From positions 62,001 to 126,000 of the forward strand of contig NZ_JAELUP010000001.1 in NCBI RefSeq assembly GCF_016424485.1: a DNA stretch of 64,000 bases, given 5' to 3'. Under the pieces are notes generated by a model. That model searched no databases, was not told the origin of the DNA, and worked only from the letters and a program-made list of their open reading frames with translations. This document shows, piece by piece, positions 17,487 through 26,667 of this stretch. Made by a program: the position numbers and the translations under genes. This DNA comes from Paenibacillus roseus (GTDB taxonomy: Bacteria; Bacillota; Bacilli; Paenibacillales; Paenibacillaceae). Position 1 is the first letter of the stretch. Every line of letters begins with the position of its first letter.

Positions 17487-18959
17487 CTATAGGTTAATAT
17501 TGCTTTGATGATCCTGGCCGCTACGTCGGAGCAGCAAACATATCGGGAGCGTAATCGCAATGGATACGCTGGCAATCAAAAAAATTTCGTTCACACTCAG
17601 TGTATACGCGTCGATATAAGCCGGGGTTCCAGGCTGTACTCCGTCTTGCAGCCCAAGTCTGGTCTGATGAGACGTAAAGCGCGTATCGAACAGAGAGGTG
17701 AACAGCCCGAGAATCATAGCGGCGGCAATCTGCCGAAGCCAGCTGATTAACGCCGACGCATGGCCGGAGTATCCGACAGGCACAGCTGACATGCCGGCAT
17801 TCGTAGCAGGATTTATCGCAAGCCCTGTGCCTATGTTGCGTATCGCAAGCCATACGATGATAGCCACCAGACTTGTCCCGGGATGTATGGTACTAAAATA
17901 TAATGTCGAAACGAGCAGGATGGCGCTCCCGGCAAATACTAGCCATGCAGGCCCTGCCCGATGGTACAGCCGACCGGCCAGGAAGGTGGCACAGGTCAGG
18001 CAGAACGCCGCAGGAAGAAACACTAATCCTGTATGAAAAGGGGTTAGGCCCTTTATATCCTGCAGATAGAGCGGCATAAAATAAACGCCGGTAAAGAGAC
18101 CAATGTATAAAATTAAAGAAAAAATGAGACTGGACGAGAATAAAGATGATCTGAACAGGCGCAGCTCCAGCAGCGGGGACTTGACCCGCAACTCATGTCG
18201 GACAAATCCGATGCTGCATCCAATACCAATAACAAGGCAAATCCAGAAGATCGGCATCGACCAGTTCCAACGGCTCAAATTGCCGAATAGAATAAGCAAG
18301 GACAAGCTTCCGGCAGCAGCAAGCAGCAAACCTGTCTTGTCCAGGGATTTATTCGTGTTCGCTATTTCACTTGGCAGAAAGCGAATGCCTGCCAACAGCA
18401 CTCCAATAGCGAGCGGAACGGTGGACAAAAACAGCATCGGCCAGTTAAAGCCTTGCAAATAACCGCTCAGTGATGGCGCGATTGAGGTGCTTAGCACAGT
18501 AGAGAATGACCAGATGCTGATGGCAAATGGCTGCTTCTCCGACGGGACGATATTATAGATCATCGCAAGGGATACAGGCTGAATCAGTCCGCTGAATAAT
18601 CCCTGCGCCACACGAAAAAGAATAAGGGCATAAATGTTCCACGATAGCGCACAGAGAAGGGAACTCACTATAATCCCTGCAATGCAAAATATAAAAATCC
18701 GTTTGCTCCCAAAGCGTTCACTGGCATAGCCGCTAACGGGGGCGATGACGCCCATTGCCAGCGTAAATCCGGTAAGGAGCCATTGAACAGAGCGCAGATC
18801 CGTATTAAAAATTTCCATAAACCCGGGCAATGCGACATTCAATGAGGAAGCAGGATACATCCCGACAAAGGAACCAAGGAATAGAATGGTAAGGACTAGC
18901 GAAAGAGGCTGCCGCTTGGACACATGCTCCGCGGTGGACGTTGGCTGTTCGATGTTCAA
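17487..18959 (-). CDS. MFS drug:H+ antiporter, DHA2 (14-TM) type
   Basis: 490 residues with about 14 hydrophobic segments. It has the DHA2 features LNVALPGFMEIFNTDLRSVQWLLTGFTLA (location ~33-60, motif D1 region), the SGYASERFGSKRIFI loop (motif A), and motif C-like stretches. Family members export lipophilic drugs or metabolites with proton antiport. The closest general resemblance is EmrB/QacA-type exporters. The gene is minus strand, alone, 135 bases from the next MFS gene in the same orientation. No adjacent regulator is seen. Confidence 0.88.
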   Translation of the reverse strand: MNIEQPTSTAEHVSKRQPLSLVLTILFLGSFVGMYPASSLNVALPGFMEIFNTDLRSVQWLLTGFTLAMGVIAPVSGYASERFGSKRIFIFCIAGIIVSSLLCALSWNIYALILFRVAQGLFSGLIQPVSLAMIYNIVPSEKQPFAISIWSFSTVLSTSIAPSLSGYLQGFNWPMLFLSTVPLAIGVLLAGIRFLPSEIANTNKSLDKTGLLLAAAGSLSLLILFGNLSRWNWSMPIFWICLVIGIGCSIGFVRHELRVKSPLLELRLFRSSLFSSSLIFSLILYIGLFTGVYFMPLYLQDIKGLTPFHTGLVFLPAAFCLTCATFLAGRLYHRAGPAWLVFAGSAILLVSTLYFSTIHPGTSLVAIIVWLAIRNIGTGLAINPATNAGMSAVPVGYSGHASALISWLRQIAAAMILGLFTSLFDTRFTSHQTRLGLQDGVQPGTPAYIDAYTLSVNEIFLIASVSIAITLPICLLLRRSGQDHQSNINL

Positions 18960-19094
18960 GACCGCACCCCAGTTTCAAATTTTTAGTATAAAAAAGATTA
19001 TATCATGTCTGGAGAAATGATCGGAATTGAATTCTTGTATGATTGGATAGAAATTTTTGAAGGCAAGCATGAAGATTGCTATCGTACTGGCACT

Positions 19095-20270
19095 TTAAGA
19101 TGACTGCGTTTGTTTGGCAGCCAGATAGAAGCCTTGTCGGGAGAGGGAATAGACTGCGCATAACAATGCGACACACATTAGCGCTCCCCCGGCCCAGGCA
19201 TTGGTTGAGATCGATTCGGCCCTATTGATGACCAAACCGCCTAATACGGAACCAATAGCGATCCCGATCTGAATCGCCGAGAAGGTAAAGCTTTGTTGAA
19301 TGTCTGAGGATGCCGGAGCATGTTGAATCAGATAGCTTTGTTGCGCCGGTGAGATCGCCCAGCTCAGTATGCCCCACAAAATCATTGCAATTGTGAACAT
19401 GTATAGACTGATCGTGGAGACCGGTAAAATAAACAGGACAACAATAAACGTACTGATAATTATCAGAATGCTTTTTGCCGTCCCGATCTTATCCGACAAA
19501 ATGCCTCCGATCAGAGCACCGCTGACGGCAGATAAGCCGAAGACAAAATAAGCAGCGCTAATCCAGTACGTATCGAGATGGAGCATGGATTTCAAGAATG
19601 GTGTAAAATAAGCATACATCGTATAATGTCCGGCCAGTGCCAGTACGGTGACCAGATGCGCACTGATGATTTTCGCGCTTTTCAAAGATTGAAGCTGCGT
19701 CTTCAACGGAACGGTCTGTTCGCTTGGAATCCGGCCCAGAAAAAATTGTATCGTAACCATGGACATCAGTGTAAGCAGTGCGATAATGAGGAATAAAATA
19801 CGCCATCCGAAAAACTCCTGGGTCAGCACGCCGAGCGGCACGCCCAGCACAATAGATAAACTGACGCCCATCGAGATAATACCGATTACTCTGGCCCTAA
19901 AGTTCTCAGGTACAATTTTGACCGCAATAGTCAGCGACAGCGTGACGATTAAAGAACCGCTGACCGCATTGATGATACGGGAGATGAAGAGCGTCTCGTA
20001 GTTCGGACTCCAGAATGCAAGCAGACTTCCGATTGTAAAGATAAGCATGGTCCACAAATACAATCGTTTTCGTTCGATTTTCGCTGTAAGAGCCAGCATT
20101 GCAGGACCGGAAACCGCGTAGACAAGAGCAAAAATTGTAATCAGCTGCCCGGCAGTGCTCAATGAGACGTTCAGATCTTGTGCAATGCTCGGCAATACTC
20201 CTCCAATAATCAGTTCGATGAGACCTGCAGTAAAGGTCGCAGTGGTTAGCACAAAAATTTTAAGCTTCAT
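19095..20270 (-). CDS. MFS transporter, DHA1 (12-TM) type
   Basis: About 391 residues from the ATG at 20270, which follows AGGAGG; an upstream in-frame start (20360) would add a non-family leader. Twelve hydrophobic segments are visible. GGVLPSIAQDLNVSLSTAGQLITIFALVYAVSGP and the motif A region TAKIERKRLYLW are typical of AraJ/YdhP-like sugar or drug exporters. Substrate unknown. It lies downstream of a 485-base gap and in the same direction as the DHA2 gene. Confidence 0.88.
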   Translation of the reverse strand: MKLKIFVLTTATFTAGLIELIIGGVLPSIAQDLNVSLSTAGQLITIFALVYAVSGPAMLALTAKIERKRLYLWTMLIFTIGSLLAFWSPNYETLFISRIINAVSGSLIVTLSLTIAVKIVPENFRARVIGIISMGVSLSIVLGVPLGVLTQEFFGWRILFLIIALLTLMSMVTIQFFLGRIPSEQTVPLKTQLQSLKSAKIISAHLVTVLALAGHYTMYAYFTPFLKSMLHLDTYWISAAYFVFGLSAVSGALIGGILSDKIGTAKSILIIISTFIVVLFILPVSTISLYMFTIAMILWGILSWAISPAQQSYLIQHAPASSDIQQSFTFSAIQIGIAIGSVLGGLVINRAESISTNAWAGGALMCVALLCAVYSLSRQGFYLAAKQTQSS

Positions 20271-20755
20271 TTCAGCCTCCTGAATACAATGTATATCGAT
20301 ATAGCAAGTTATCGTTCCGTCTAGGGCAGTGTAAACAAAAAAAAGCCCGACCAGAAGCAAAATGTCAATTAAACATTTTACTTGTAGCCAGGATGTTTAC
20401 GGTATCCGGTAGAGACTCTCAAACCATATTATTGAGATTATACGTTGCCTAGTATACAAGACTATGTTTAAAAGATCAATATCATCATCGGCAGAATGGT
20501 GTTTCTTCTATTATAATAGATAAGGAGCTGAACATGTTGGCTTTCCAGATTATCGTCTGAAGCCGGCTATCCATACGACAGTTCCTGAATCAAAGGCGAG
20601 AAGCTGTCACAGCTTGCAAATTCTGTTTCCTTGCGGCAAGTTTCGCAATTGGTAAGAAATCTTTTTACCGAAATTGTGATATTATAAAGACATGCCGTTA
20701 ACAATAAAAAACGGTATTGAAAAATGCAGTTCAAATCACATTGAGGTGATCATTC
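20271..20755. other. 485-base intergenic region
   Basis: It holds the upstream regions of the divergent MFS and VOC genes. A hairpin-like inverted repeat, GGTAA/TTACC within CAATT/AAATTG, lies near 20649-20678, close to the VOC gene. No further gene seen. Confidence 0.6.
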
Positions 20756-21172
20756 ATGGGATTTCAGACAAGCAAACTATTTGTTAATTTGCCAGTAAAG
20801 GATTTGCAAAAAACGGTGGCATTTTTCACAGAACTCGGCTTTGAATTCAATCCCCAATTTACGGATGAGAACGCGACATGCATGGTTGTAAACGACAAAA
20901 TTTATGTCATGCTGCTGGTGGAAAGCTACTTCAAGACATTTATCACCAAAGAGATTGCCGATACAGAGAAAAGTGCAGAGGTTATTGTTGCCCTATCGTT
21001 GGACAATCGTGCAAGGGTTGATGAAATCGCCGATAAAGCGTTGGCAGCTGGCGCCAAGCATTCCAATGACCCTGTAGATCACGGATTTATGTATACCAGA
21101 AGCTTTCAGGATATTAACGGCCATCTATGGGAATTGTTTTTCATGGATGAGAGTGCGGTTAATCCGGGTTAA
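20756..21172 (+). CDS. VOC-superfamily (glyoxalase/bleomycin-resistance-like) protein
   Basis: 138 residues with the paired beta-alpha-beta-beta-beta modules of the vicinal-oxygen-chelate fold: start KLFVNLPVKDLQKTVAFFTELGFEFNP (location 7-33) and end SFQDINGHLWELFFMD. The C-terminal Glu of WELFFMD is at the usual metal-ligand position. These single-domain members act as lyases, isomerases or drug binders; the substrate cannot be assigned. GAGGTGATC precedes the ATG. It is monocistronic, with a terminator 10 bases on. Confidence 0.85.
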   Translation: MGFQTSKLFVNLPVKDLQKTVAFFTELGFEFNPQFTDENATCMVVNDKIYVMLLVESYFKTFITKEIADTEKSAEVIVALSLDNRARVDEIADKALAAGAKHSNDPVDHGFMYTRSFQDINGHLWELFFMDESAVNPG

Positions 21173-21180
21173 ATTCAAAC

Positions 21181-21236
21181 CAAACCTCTCTGTGACCGAA
21201 AAGCATCCACTTTTCTGGCTAGAGAGGTTTGTTTTA
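21181..21236 (+). terminator. Terminator of the VOC gene
   Basis: CAAACCTCTC (21181-21190) pairs with GAGAGGTTTG (21222-21231) and is followed by TTTT. Confidence 0.8.
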
Positions 21237-21396
21237 CTCACAGGCTTAACGCTGCAAGGTCATGTGCTATTTTAACACAAAGTTAGGCCAGCAGAGATGG
21301 CGTATGCCGGATGGATGAGGGAAAAGGCCCGAACTACCTCTTGATAAGATAGATCAGGCCTGGTGTCCAACATTTTTCCGCCAACTGGCCCTTTCC

Positions 21397-21579
21397 TCAA
21401 GCATAATATTCCATCAGCAGTTCCACGGTTTCCTGTGGGCGTTCTTGTTGCTCGGTCCGCATTTTATTTTCCCAGCAAGCCTTGCATGCTTCCTCCGTCT
21501 CGCATTTGTCTGCGTCCTGGCAAGTATAGCAATAGTGAAGGTAAAAACGAGTTAAATCCATTTTAGTTTGCGCAGTCAT
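21397..21579 (-). CDS. Cys-rich microprotein behind an Fnr-type promoter
   Basis: A 60-residue protein with five cysteines in a compact block, spaced Cys-x2-Cys-x5-Cys-x5-Cys-x2-Cys (YTCQDADKCETEEACKACW, about residues 18-36). This suggests metal or Fe-S binding, or a disulfide-rich fold. AAAAGGAGAGG lies 6-7 bases before the ATG. I do not recognise a named family. An ideally spaced Fnr-like site upstream suggests induction when oxygen falls. The reading frame, SD and promoter together make it a real small gene. Confidence 0.65.
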   Translation of the reverse strand: MTAQTKMDLTRFYLHYCYTCQDADKCETEEACKACWENKMRTEQQERPQETVELLMEYYA

Positions 21580-21641
21580 CGTGATCCTCTCCTTTTAAAG
21601 CTTCTATTATAAAGGTGTGTGTGCTTCATCCTTATGCTTTT

Positions 21642-21684
21642 ATTATAACGGTTCATCTTATACTAGTATGTGATTTATTTCACA
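21642..21684 (-). promoter_or_regulatory. Predicted class II Fnr/Crp-type promoter
   Basis: TGTGA-TTTATT-TCACA (21669-21684) is a perfect match to the Fnr/Crp consensus TGTGA-N6-TCACA. On the minus strand TATAAT lies at 21647-21642, so the start would be near 21635 and the site centre falls at -41.5, the class II activator position. It reads into the Cys-rich microprotein gene. Confidence 0.65.
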
Positions 21685-22485
21685 ATAAATCCTTCCTTTT
21701 GTATACGCAAGTTTCAAGGCAAGGCCGTAATTCCATGTGATCAGGCTGTTAAACAGCATACGGCAAAAACGGGTATGATCTAAGTCTTCTGTAAGGGGGC
21801 TTTGGACAGTGGCATAAGACTAGGTAAATTGGAGGTATCTGCACGAATGGGAGAGTCTGAATCATGAGATTTGGAACAGGTCTTGAGCAGTAAGTTGTAG
21901 TTGCGGTAGCTAAAAATATTCTCATACTCTCTTCATTTAAAGCGCTTACAATTCTAATAAAGAGTATGCTGTGACACACTAGGGGCAGCCCCCAGATTGA
22001 ACAAAATAGGAATAAAGCCGTGCAACTGTCAGCCCCAAGGCATGACAATGCATATGAAAAATCATGTTGTAATTCCCCTTTCAAGGCGGGTTAGGCAAAG
22101 AGAGTGAAGCATTCTTGGTGTACCTGGCTTTACTAGCAAATAGGGCTAAAAACCTCTAAAACGCCGAATTGCGGCTTAAATACCACATTTTTGAGGGGTT
22201 TAGTATGTAAAATCAATGAAAGGAAGAGCTGTAAGCCTCGCATCAAAATGCTTCATCGGTACAAACTGTCACATAATTGCTCATAACGAGTACTGATCAG
22301 GGTAATATTACTCATTACGAATAATTAGAAAATACTCTAGTCAAAAAGACGGAATAAATAGTCTTAATGATCAAAACCAGATAATCGACACAAAATGACA
22401 TTATTTTCGGAAATTTTGCTTTATAATTATTCAATATGTATAACTATTCGCTGGACTACTAGTCGAAAAGGGAGATGAAAGGAAA
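21685..22485. other. Intergenic region before the EPS cluster
   Basis: About 800 bases with no convincing gene. A cre-like string (TTGTAAGCGCTTTAA on the minus strand, near 21945-21960) and the structured element at 22147-22203 are the only features I can point to. Confidence 0.5.
22147..22203. other. Structured intergenic element with AAAACGCC...GGCTTAAATAC core
   Basis: CTAAAAACCTCTAAAA (22146-22161) pairs imperfectly with TTTTTGAGGGGTTTAG (22188-22203). Between them is GCC-GAATTGC-GGC. The core AAAACGCC...GGCTTAAATAC recurs at 31731-31755 upstream of the murA paralog. It may be a small RNA structure or a regulator site. Confidence 0.4.
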
Positions 22486-22911
22486 ATGAATCAACAACAG
22501 CTTGCCAAGATGAATACTTATAACATCGCTACAGAGCAGATTGATCAGATTTCAGACAGCTTCCAGGTAATGATGAGACGCAAACAACGGACTCTGAAAG
22601 TTAAAGAGTTTCTGAAACGTCTTTCGACTGATCCTTCATTGGATCGAAACGAGGCGCCTACGGCAACAAACAGCATATCGGAGTGGCTCAATAAAACGGA
22701 ATATCCAATCAGACAAGAGATGGTATTTGACTATAGCAAGAAGCGTTTCGTTCCTTCCGAGAACAAGCCCAGGATTGATCTGGCTGATCTGATGACCCGG
22801 CTGCTCCATAAGCAGGGCATAGAATGTACATTTGAGGATATGATGAATTTTGTGCTCGGAGGAGGCACGATAGAGGAATTTATGAATGTTCATGCACCCC
22901 AAAAAAATTAA
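22486..22911 (+). CDS. Hypothetical protein at the head of the EPS region
   Basis: 141 residues, charged and probably helical and cytoplasmic, without a signal or membrane segment. An N-terminal basic stretch (VMMRRKQRTLKVKEFLKRL) is followed by a segment with WLNKTEYPIRQEMVFDYSKK and a C-terminal acidic part. I do not recognise a family. GGGAGATGAAAGG precedes the ATG. It has the same orientation as the EPS genes but is separated from them by a promoter and leader, so it may encode a regulator; that is only a positional guess. Confidence 0.7.
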   Translation: MNQQQLAKMNTYNIATEQIDQISDSFQVMMRRKQRTLKVKEFLKRLSTDPSLDRNEAPTATNSISEWLNKTEYPIRQEMVFDYSKKRFVPSENKPRIDLADLMTRLLHKQGIECTFEDMMNFVLGGGTIEEFMNVHAPQKN

Positions 22912-22976
22912 GCGGCAGTCCTAAAGCTCAACAGAAGCTTTGAAAAACATCAACCGTAGAGAAGAAAAATATATAT

Positions 22977-23005
22977 TTACAAAATTATTCGAAATGAATT
23001 ATAAT
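22977..23005 (+). promoter_or_regulatory. Promoter of the EPS operon leader
   Basis: TTACAA (22977-22982), 17-base spacer, TATAAT (23000-23005). It would start a leader of about 335 bases ahead of the first EPS gene. Confidence 0.55.
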
Positions 23006-23075
23006 CAAATCGACATTTTCCCTTATTGAATATTATTGAGAAATTCGTTTAAAAAGTCGTATATTGACGAAAGTG

Positions 23076-23170
23076 ACCCCAATAAGGGGTAAAAAGGATT
23101 TAGGCTATTCAAGGAGAAGGCAGCTCCGCCATTAGAATGGAGGGAAATGATAGGGGGCTTTATTTTTTTG
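23076..23170 (+). promoter_or_regulatory. Possible attenuator in the EPS leader
   Basis: A small hairpin, ACCCC-AATA-AGGGGT (23076-23090), comes first. AGCTCC (23122-23127) can then pair with GGGGCT (23154-23159, one G-U), enclosing an inner CCAT/ATGG hairpin, directly before a TTATTTTTTT run: an intrinsic terminator. CTCC within the same strand can instead pair with GGAG at 23113-23116, giving an alternative fold. No known riboswitch consensus is apparent. Confidence 0.45.
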
Positions 23171-23348
23171 CTTAGTTGGTCGCGAAACGAATAATTATTC
23201 GTAGTCGATGTTCGACATCCATCAATCAGGGATGACAGGAAAGCTTTTAGTAAAGCCATATATCTTTAAAATAGTTTCAATATTCAGAATAATCAAAATA
23301 CATAACGAATCGCAGCATGCTCAAACAAGGTAAACGGAGGAAAGCCTA

Positions 23349-24101
23349 ATGGAACTCAAACAATATTGGAATGTGATCAGAAAGAGGTTGTGGCTGATAC
23401 TGTTGTTGGTTATAACGGCAAGCCTGGCGACAGGTATTTATTCGCTCTACTTCATTAAACCGCAATTTGAAGCTTCAACCAAGCTGATCGTAAACCAGAC
23501 GAGCAGTCCAAATGATTTGCTGACTAAGCTTGATTTGAGCACAATCAACTCCAATATTCAACTGGTGAAAACCTACAAGGAAATTATTAAGACACCGCGC
23601 ATTATGGACAAAGTGGTCGAGCAGTATCCTGAACTCGGATTGACTGCGAGGGAACTCGTGGAGAAGGTTAGTGTCAGTTCCGTTAACGATACGCAAGTCA
23701 TGTCTGTAACGGCAAAAGATAATTCCTATGAGCGGGCAACGAGCATTGCCAATGCGGTGTCGAGCGTATTTCAACAGGAAATTCCGACCCTCATGAAGGT
23801 GGATAACGTTTCGATTTTAAACAAAGCAGATGCATCCGCTCCGACTGCTCCGGTATCTCCGAATATTAAGCTGAACCTGGCTGTTGCATTTTTAATGTCG
23901 CTGATGGCTGGACTCGGGCTTTCCTTCCTGCTGGAATACCTGGATGACACGGTGAAAACAGAGGAGGATATCCGCAATGTTCTCGGATTGCCTACGTTGT
24001 CGGTGATTCCAAAAATTCGGGAGAATGATCTCGTTAAACAAGGGCGGAAACAGACAGGGCAACATTTGAGGAGGGAAGGCAATGTCACGGTTGAAACTTA
24101 A
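23349..24101 (+). CDS. Wzz/YveK-like polysaccharide co-polymerase (BY-kinase modulator)
   Basis: 250 residues with two membrane segments (about 17-37 and 175-197) flanking an extracytoplasmic Wzz domain, then a short cytoplasmic tail. In Gram-positive EPS systems such proteins anchor and activate the separate tyrosine kinase and set chain length. The P-rich TM2 entry (APTAPVSPNIKLNLAVAFL) is typical. ACGGAGG lies 7 bases before the ATG. It overlaps the kinase gene by 20 bases, so the two are probably translationally coupled. First gene of the EPS operon proper. Confidence 0.92.
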   Translation: MELKQYWNVIRKRLWLILLLVITASLATGIYSLYFIKPQFEASTKLIVNQTSSPNDLLTKLDLSTINSNIQLVKTYKEIIKTPRIMDKVVEQYPELGLTARELVEKVSVSSVNDTQVMSVTAKDNSYERATSIANAVSSVFQQEIPTLMKVDNVSILNKADASAPTAPVSPNIKLNLAVAFLMSLMAGLGLSFLLEYLDDTVKTEEDIRNVLGLPTLSVIPKIRENDLVKQGRKQTGQHLRREGNVTVET

Positions 24102-24771
24102 GGCGCCGCTCATCACGGAGACGAATCCGAAATCGCCAATTTCAGAAGCATACAAAATTTTGCGTACGAATATTGAATTTTCCAATCTGGAGGAAAACAT
24201 TCGCGTCATTATGGTTACATCGACCAAAATGAACGAAGGCAAAAGTACAACTTCGGCCAATATGGCCGTAACTTATGCGCAATCCAGCAAACGGGTGCTG
24301 CTTATCGATGCCGATATGCGCAAGCCAACACAGCATCATATCTTCAATGTCTCGAATCGCGAAGGGCTGACCTCGGTATTGAGCAATCAGAAGGATCTGA
24401 ATGATGTCATTGTTTCGACCTCCGTTCCGAACCTGAACATGATTCCTGCAGGCCCTGTGCCACCCAATCCGTCGGAGATGCTTGCTTCAGCAAGAATGGA
24501 CATTCTGCTTAAGAAGACGAAGGAATTCTATGACATCATCGTTATCGACACACCGCCGATTATGCTGGTCACCGATGCCCAGATTGTCGCCGCAAAAAGC
24601 GACGGCGTCGTGCTGGTCATCGATTCTGGCAATGTCAAGAAAGACGCTGCACTGAAGGCAAAGGCTAATCTGGAGCATGTCAAGGCAAGAGTCCTCGGCG
24701 TTGTGCTGAACAACATTAACCGTAAAAATGCCGAAGGCTATTACTATTATTACGGCTCCAACAAGTTATAG
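24082..24771 (+). CDS. CpsD/CapB-family bacterial tyrosine kinase
   Basis: 229 residues. Walker A is STKMNEGKSTTSAN (~residues 52-65; most family members read PGEGKS). Walker A' is VLLIDADMRKP and Walker B is IIVIDTPP. A C-terminal YYYYYG cluster is available for autophosphorylation. It would control EPS polymerisation through phosphorylation cycles together with the preceding modulator. The usual PHP-type phosphatase gene is not next to it. The start overlaps the modulator gene; GAGGGAAGGC serves as ribosome site. Confidence 0.92.
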   Translation: MSRLKLKAPLITETNPKSPISEAYKILRTNIEFSNLEENIRVIMVTSTKMNEGKSTTSANMAVTYAQSSKRVLLIDADMRKPTQHHIFNVSNREGLTSVLSNQKDLNDVIVSTSVPNLNMIPAGPVPPNPSEMLASARMDILLKKTKEFYDIIVIDTPPIMLVTDAQIVAAKSDGVVLVIDSGNVKKDAALKAKANLEHVKARVLGVVLNNINRKNAEGYYYYYGSNKL

Positions 24772-25025
24772 CTTTCATTCACGGACAAAAGCTCGCAGCT
24801 TTCAGCAAGATTAGAACCACTTTTATGCTGCATGTTGTCTTGCTCAGGCAAGCAATGCTGAAGGTAATGCCTCCTGCACCTATATCACCGGAGGCACTCG
24901 GTCATGCTGTGGGTCTGGAAAGACCTTAGACATTATTGTCAGTGGTGTGATGAGAGGCGGGGTTGGATGCCCTGGGAATTTAATAGGAAGCAAACAAGAC
25001 AAATTACAAGATTGGGTGATGGAAG
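24772..25025. other. EPS intergenic gap with two hairpins
   Basis: GCCTCC (24869-24874) pairs with GGAGGC (24890-24895), and GGTCT (24912-24916) with AGACC (24921-24925). Neither is followed by a T-run, so they are more likely mRNA processing or stability structures than terminators. No gene seen. Confidence 0.45.
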
Positions 25026-25925
25026 ATGAAAAAAGTAAAAAAAGCGATCATTCCCGCTGCCGGATTAGGGACTCGTTTCTTGCCCGCAACCAAAGCTATG
25101 CCAAAGGAAATGCTGCCGATCGTGGACAAGCCCACCATCCAGTATATTGTAGAGGAAGCCATTGAATCCGGTATTGAGGATATTATTATTGTTACAGGCA
25201 AAGGCAAACGCGCTATTGAAGACCATTTTGACCATGCATTTGAGTTGGAAGACAATCTGTTCAGCAAAGGCAAGTTTGCTCTGCTGGACGAGGTGCGTCG
25301 TTCTTCGAACGTGGACATTCACTATATTCGCCAGAAGGAGCCCAAAGGGCTCGGCCATGCCGTATGGTGCGCCCGTAATTTTATCGGCAATGAACCGTTT
25401 GCCGTACTGTTGGGCGATGATATTGTACAGGCGGACAAGCCTTGCATTCGCCAGCTTGCCGAGCAATATGAGAGAACCCAAAAATCAGTCATCGGGGTGC
25501 AAAGCGTGTCCGATGACCAGACGCATCGCTATGGTATTGTTGCCCCGTCGCAAAAGTTCGGCCGACTGTATGAAGTGAGCCGTTTTGTCGAGAAGCCGCC
25601 AAAAGGACAGGCGCCTTCCAATTTGGCCATTATGGGACGCTATGTACTGACGCCGGAAATCTTTCAATATCTTGAAAATCAAGAGGTGGGTGCCGGTGGC
25701 GAAATCCAGTTAACGGACGCCATACAAAAATTGAATGAATCACAATCTGTGTATGCATATGATTTTGAGGGGGTTCGCTATGACGTCGGTGAAAAGCTAG
25801 GATTTATTCTAACGAGCTTGGGTTTTGCACTCCGGAACGAAGAGCTTCAAAGTCCGCTGATGTCCGCACTTGAAGAACTGATGGAAAAAGAGCGAATGAA
25901 GCCTCTTTTGCTGAAAGAGGGGTGA
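25026..25925 (+). CDS. galU: UTP-glucose-1-phosphate uridylyltransferase
   Basis: 299 residues, the usual GalU/GtaB length. Nucleotide-binding signature [21 protein letters not shown] (location ~11-31) and sugar-binding EKP ([10 protein letters not shown]). It makes UDP-glucose, the precursor here for Ugd (UDP-glucuronate) and for glycosyltransferases of the cluster. It ends 6 bases before the priming transferase gene, so the two form one transcript. Confidence 0.96.
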   Translation: MKKVKKAIIPAAGLGTRFLPATKAMPKEMLPIVDKPTIQYIVEEAIESGIEDIIIVTGKGKRAIEDHFDHAFELEDNLFSKGKFALLDEVRRSSNVDIHYIRQKEPKGLGHAVWCARNFIGNEPFAVLLGDDIVQADKPCIRQLAEQYERTQKSVIGVQSVSDDQTHRYGIVAPSQKFGRLYEVSRFVEKPPKGQAPSNLAIMGRYVLTPEIFQYLENQEVGAGGEIQLTDAIQKLNESQSVYAYDFEGVRYDVGEKLGFILTSLGFALRNEELQSPLMSALEELMEKERMKPLLLKEG

Positions 25926-25931
25926 GCGGAC

Positions 25932-26627
25932 ATGACACCTCCAGGACATAATGAGGGGGAGGCCGCCTGGTCTTCTTCCCCCTATCGCAAGGAATTCCGT
26001 CAGAGCAGAATCAGGCAGCGTGGTTTGTACATGCTTTGCAAGCGCGCCCTTGATGTAACCGCTTCGGGAGTGGGACTCGTGCTGCTCTCGCCACTTTTAC
26101 TCATCGTTGCCATATGCATCAAATTGGAAGATCCGAAGGGCAAGGTACTGTTCAGCCAGATTCGTGTGGGCAAGCAGGGCCAGACATTTCGGATGTACAA
26201 ATTCCGGTCGATGGTGCACGATGCCGAGGCACAGCTGGAGAAGCTGCTGAAGCATAATGAAGTAGAAGGTGCGATGTTCAAAATGAAAGACGATCCCCGA
26301 ATTACGAGGATCGGACGTTTCATTCGCAAGACTAGCATCGACGAGCTTCCGCAACTGCTCAACGTACTGCGGGGGGAGATGTCGCTGGTCGGCCCGAGGC
26401 CGCCTCTGCCCAGAGAGGTTGAGGCGTATACGAATTATGACCGGCAGCGGCTCGCGGTTACACCGGGCTGTACCGGCCTGTGGCAAGTAAGCGGGCGGAA
26501 TGAACTCAGTTTCGCCCAGATGGTGGAACTTGATCTCAAGTATATCCGCAATCGCAGCATGCTGCTCGATCTCAAAATATTAGTGCTGACCGTCAAGGTC
26601 ATTTTGTTTCCGAACAGCGCCTACTAA
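25932..26627 (+). CDS. Priming undecaprenyl-phosphate sugar phosphotransferase
   Basis: 231 residues. One membrane segment (~45-65) is followed by the WbaP/EpsL-type catalytic domain: KRALDVTASGVGLVLLSPLL, FRMYKFRSM, TRIGRFIRKTSIDELPQLLNVL (location ~118-139) and the active-site region SLVGPRPP. It moves a hexose-1-phosphate from a nucleotide sugar onto undecaprenyl phosphate, starting the EPS repeat unit. It lacks the extra N-terminal four-TM part of long WbaP forms. Which sugar it uses is not evident. Confidence 0.93.
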   Translation: MTPPGHNEGEAAWSSSPYRKEFRQSRIRQRGLYMLCKRALDVTASGVGLVLLSPLLLIVAICIKLEDPKGKVLFSQIRVGKQGQTFRMYKFRSMVHDAEAQLEKLLKHNEVEGAMFKMKDDPRITRIGRFIRKTSIDELPQLLNVLRGEMSLVGPRPPLPREVEAYTNYDRQRLAVTPGCTGLWQVSGRNELSFAQMVELDLKYIRNRSMLLDLKILVLTVKVILFPNSAY

Positions 26628-26667
26628 TCCCGACGGATTTGTGATAAGGAATCTTCAATAAGGATGG

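Noticed and set aside
21749..22084. 111-codon minus-strand frame in the gap before the EPS cluster
   Set aside because: No ribosome site, biased composition and no recognisable domain.
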